Below are positions 6,061 to 6,261 of a stretch of 6,261 nucleotides of DNA, piece by piece. Made by a program: the position numbers and the translations under genes. The notes under the pieces were generated by a model. The model was not told where the DNA came from, searched no databases, and saw only the letters and a list, made by a program, of their open reading frames with translations. Each line of letters opens with the position of its first letter. The first letter of the stretch is position 1. The stretch spans positions 1 to 6,261 of the forward strand of contig JAQCJA010000292.1 in assembly GCA_027593305.1 (NCBI GenBank). The letters are read 5' to 3'. The DNA is from a bacterium (lineage in GTDB: Bacteria; Latescibacterota; UBA2968; UBA8231).

Positions 6061-6261
6061 CTACAGGTAGCGCTCTGCCATCTCGACCACGACGAGATCG
6101 GCCATGCCCAGCACCTCTTCTGGCAGATCCCCATAGCCGTTCTGGGGCACACGAACCACCTTGCCAAAGCTCCATTCGAGATACGGCATCAAAGGAGCCT
6201 GTTGCACGAATCGTTGTTTGAGGGATTGAAGGGGGCACGTGGTTTTGCTAGTTGCTGTAAT
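6061..6261 (-). CDS. C-terminal fragment, possibly AlgX/AlgJ-like SGNH O-acetyltransferase (cut by the window edge)
   Basis: A minus-strand frame is open from the right edge for 66 codons to a TAG (complement of 6061-6063). Its last part contains MPYLEWSFGKVVRVP, then about ten residues, then ADLVVVEMAERYL as the final residues. This resembles the end of AlgX/AlgJ-type polysaccharide O-acetyltransferases, where a PFLxEHFxRVVYV segment is followed by a terminal (P)DVVIxEMVERxL. These are periplasmic SGNH-fold enzymes that acetylate alginate-like or other exopolysaccharides. The catalytic part would lie outside the window. The first 20 or so residues of this frame fit the family poorly: the expected (H/R/G)DSF motif is absent in this frame but a DSC appears in a neighbouring frame (see findings), so the gene may be frameshifted. 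Reading rests on a short tail, so confidence is moderate. Confidence 0.5.
   Translation of the reverse strand: MTATSKTTCPLQSLKQRFVQQAPLMPYLEWSFGKVVRVPQNGYGDLPEEVLGMADLVVVEMAERYL

Noticed and set aside
5357..6238. Minus-strand open frame of 293 codons opposite the TPR region and running past its end
   Set aside because: Its product is R/P/G-rich low-complexity sequence. Over 6061-6238 a different minus frame gives the plausible AlgX-like tail, so this frame is a shadow.

Overview
The window (6,261 bp, GC-rich by eye, roughly 60-65% G+C) reads as a compact bacterial chromosome segment. It holds four complete genes on the plus strand, flanked by one truncated minus-strand gene at each edge. Every main gene starts at ATG or GTG behind a plausible Shine-Dalgarno sequence, intergenic gaps are short, and I see no insertion sequence, tRNA, rRNA or CRISPR array. 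The taxon cannot be fixed from this window. A DUF4416 protein, a bacterial GH133 glycogen debranching enzyme and a TMTC-like membrane/TPR protein together would suit a deltaproteobacterium-like or related GC-rich Gram-negative lineage, but that is inference.

Layout. Positions 280 to 1 (minus) hold the N-terminal 93 codons of a DUF4416 protein. A 77-bp divergent intergenic region follows. Three plus-strand genes then overlap by ATGA junctions and form a tight operon: a fold-type III PLP enzyme of the D-threonine aldolase/D-serine dehydratase family (358-1419), an amylo-alpha-1,6-glucosidase type glycogen debranching enzyme (1416-3428), and a long-form RraA/HMG-aldolase-like protein (3425-4129). 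After 65 bp comes a GTG-started 603-residue integral membrane protein with a TMTC/GT-C-like N-terminal half and five exact 34-residue TPR repeats at the C-terminus (4195-6006). A convergent minus-strand gene enters from the right edge and ends at 6061. Its tail resembles the C-terminus of AlgX/AlgJ-type SGNH O-acetyltransferases, and it may carry a frameshift.

Function. The overlapping trio mixes two predicted small-molecule lyase-type enzymes (PLP-dependent hydroxyamino acid chemistry, and HMG/CHA-aldolase-like 2-oxo-acid chemistry) with glycogen breakdown. That combination has no textbook explanation and is the most unusual feature here. The TMTC-like protein and the AlgX-like tail both suggest envelope glycan or polysaccharide modification just downstream. 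I found no clear evidence for a wholly new defence or mobile system; the notable signals are the operon make-up, family-level deviations in active-site segments, and the possible broken gene at the right edge.
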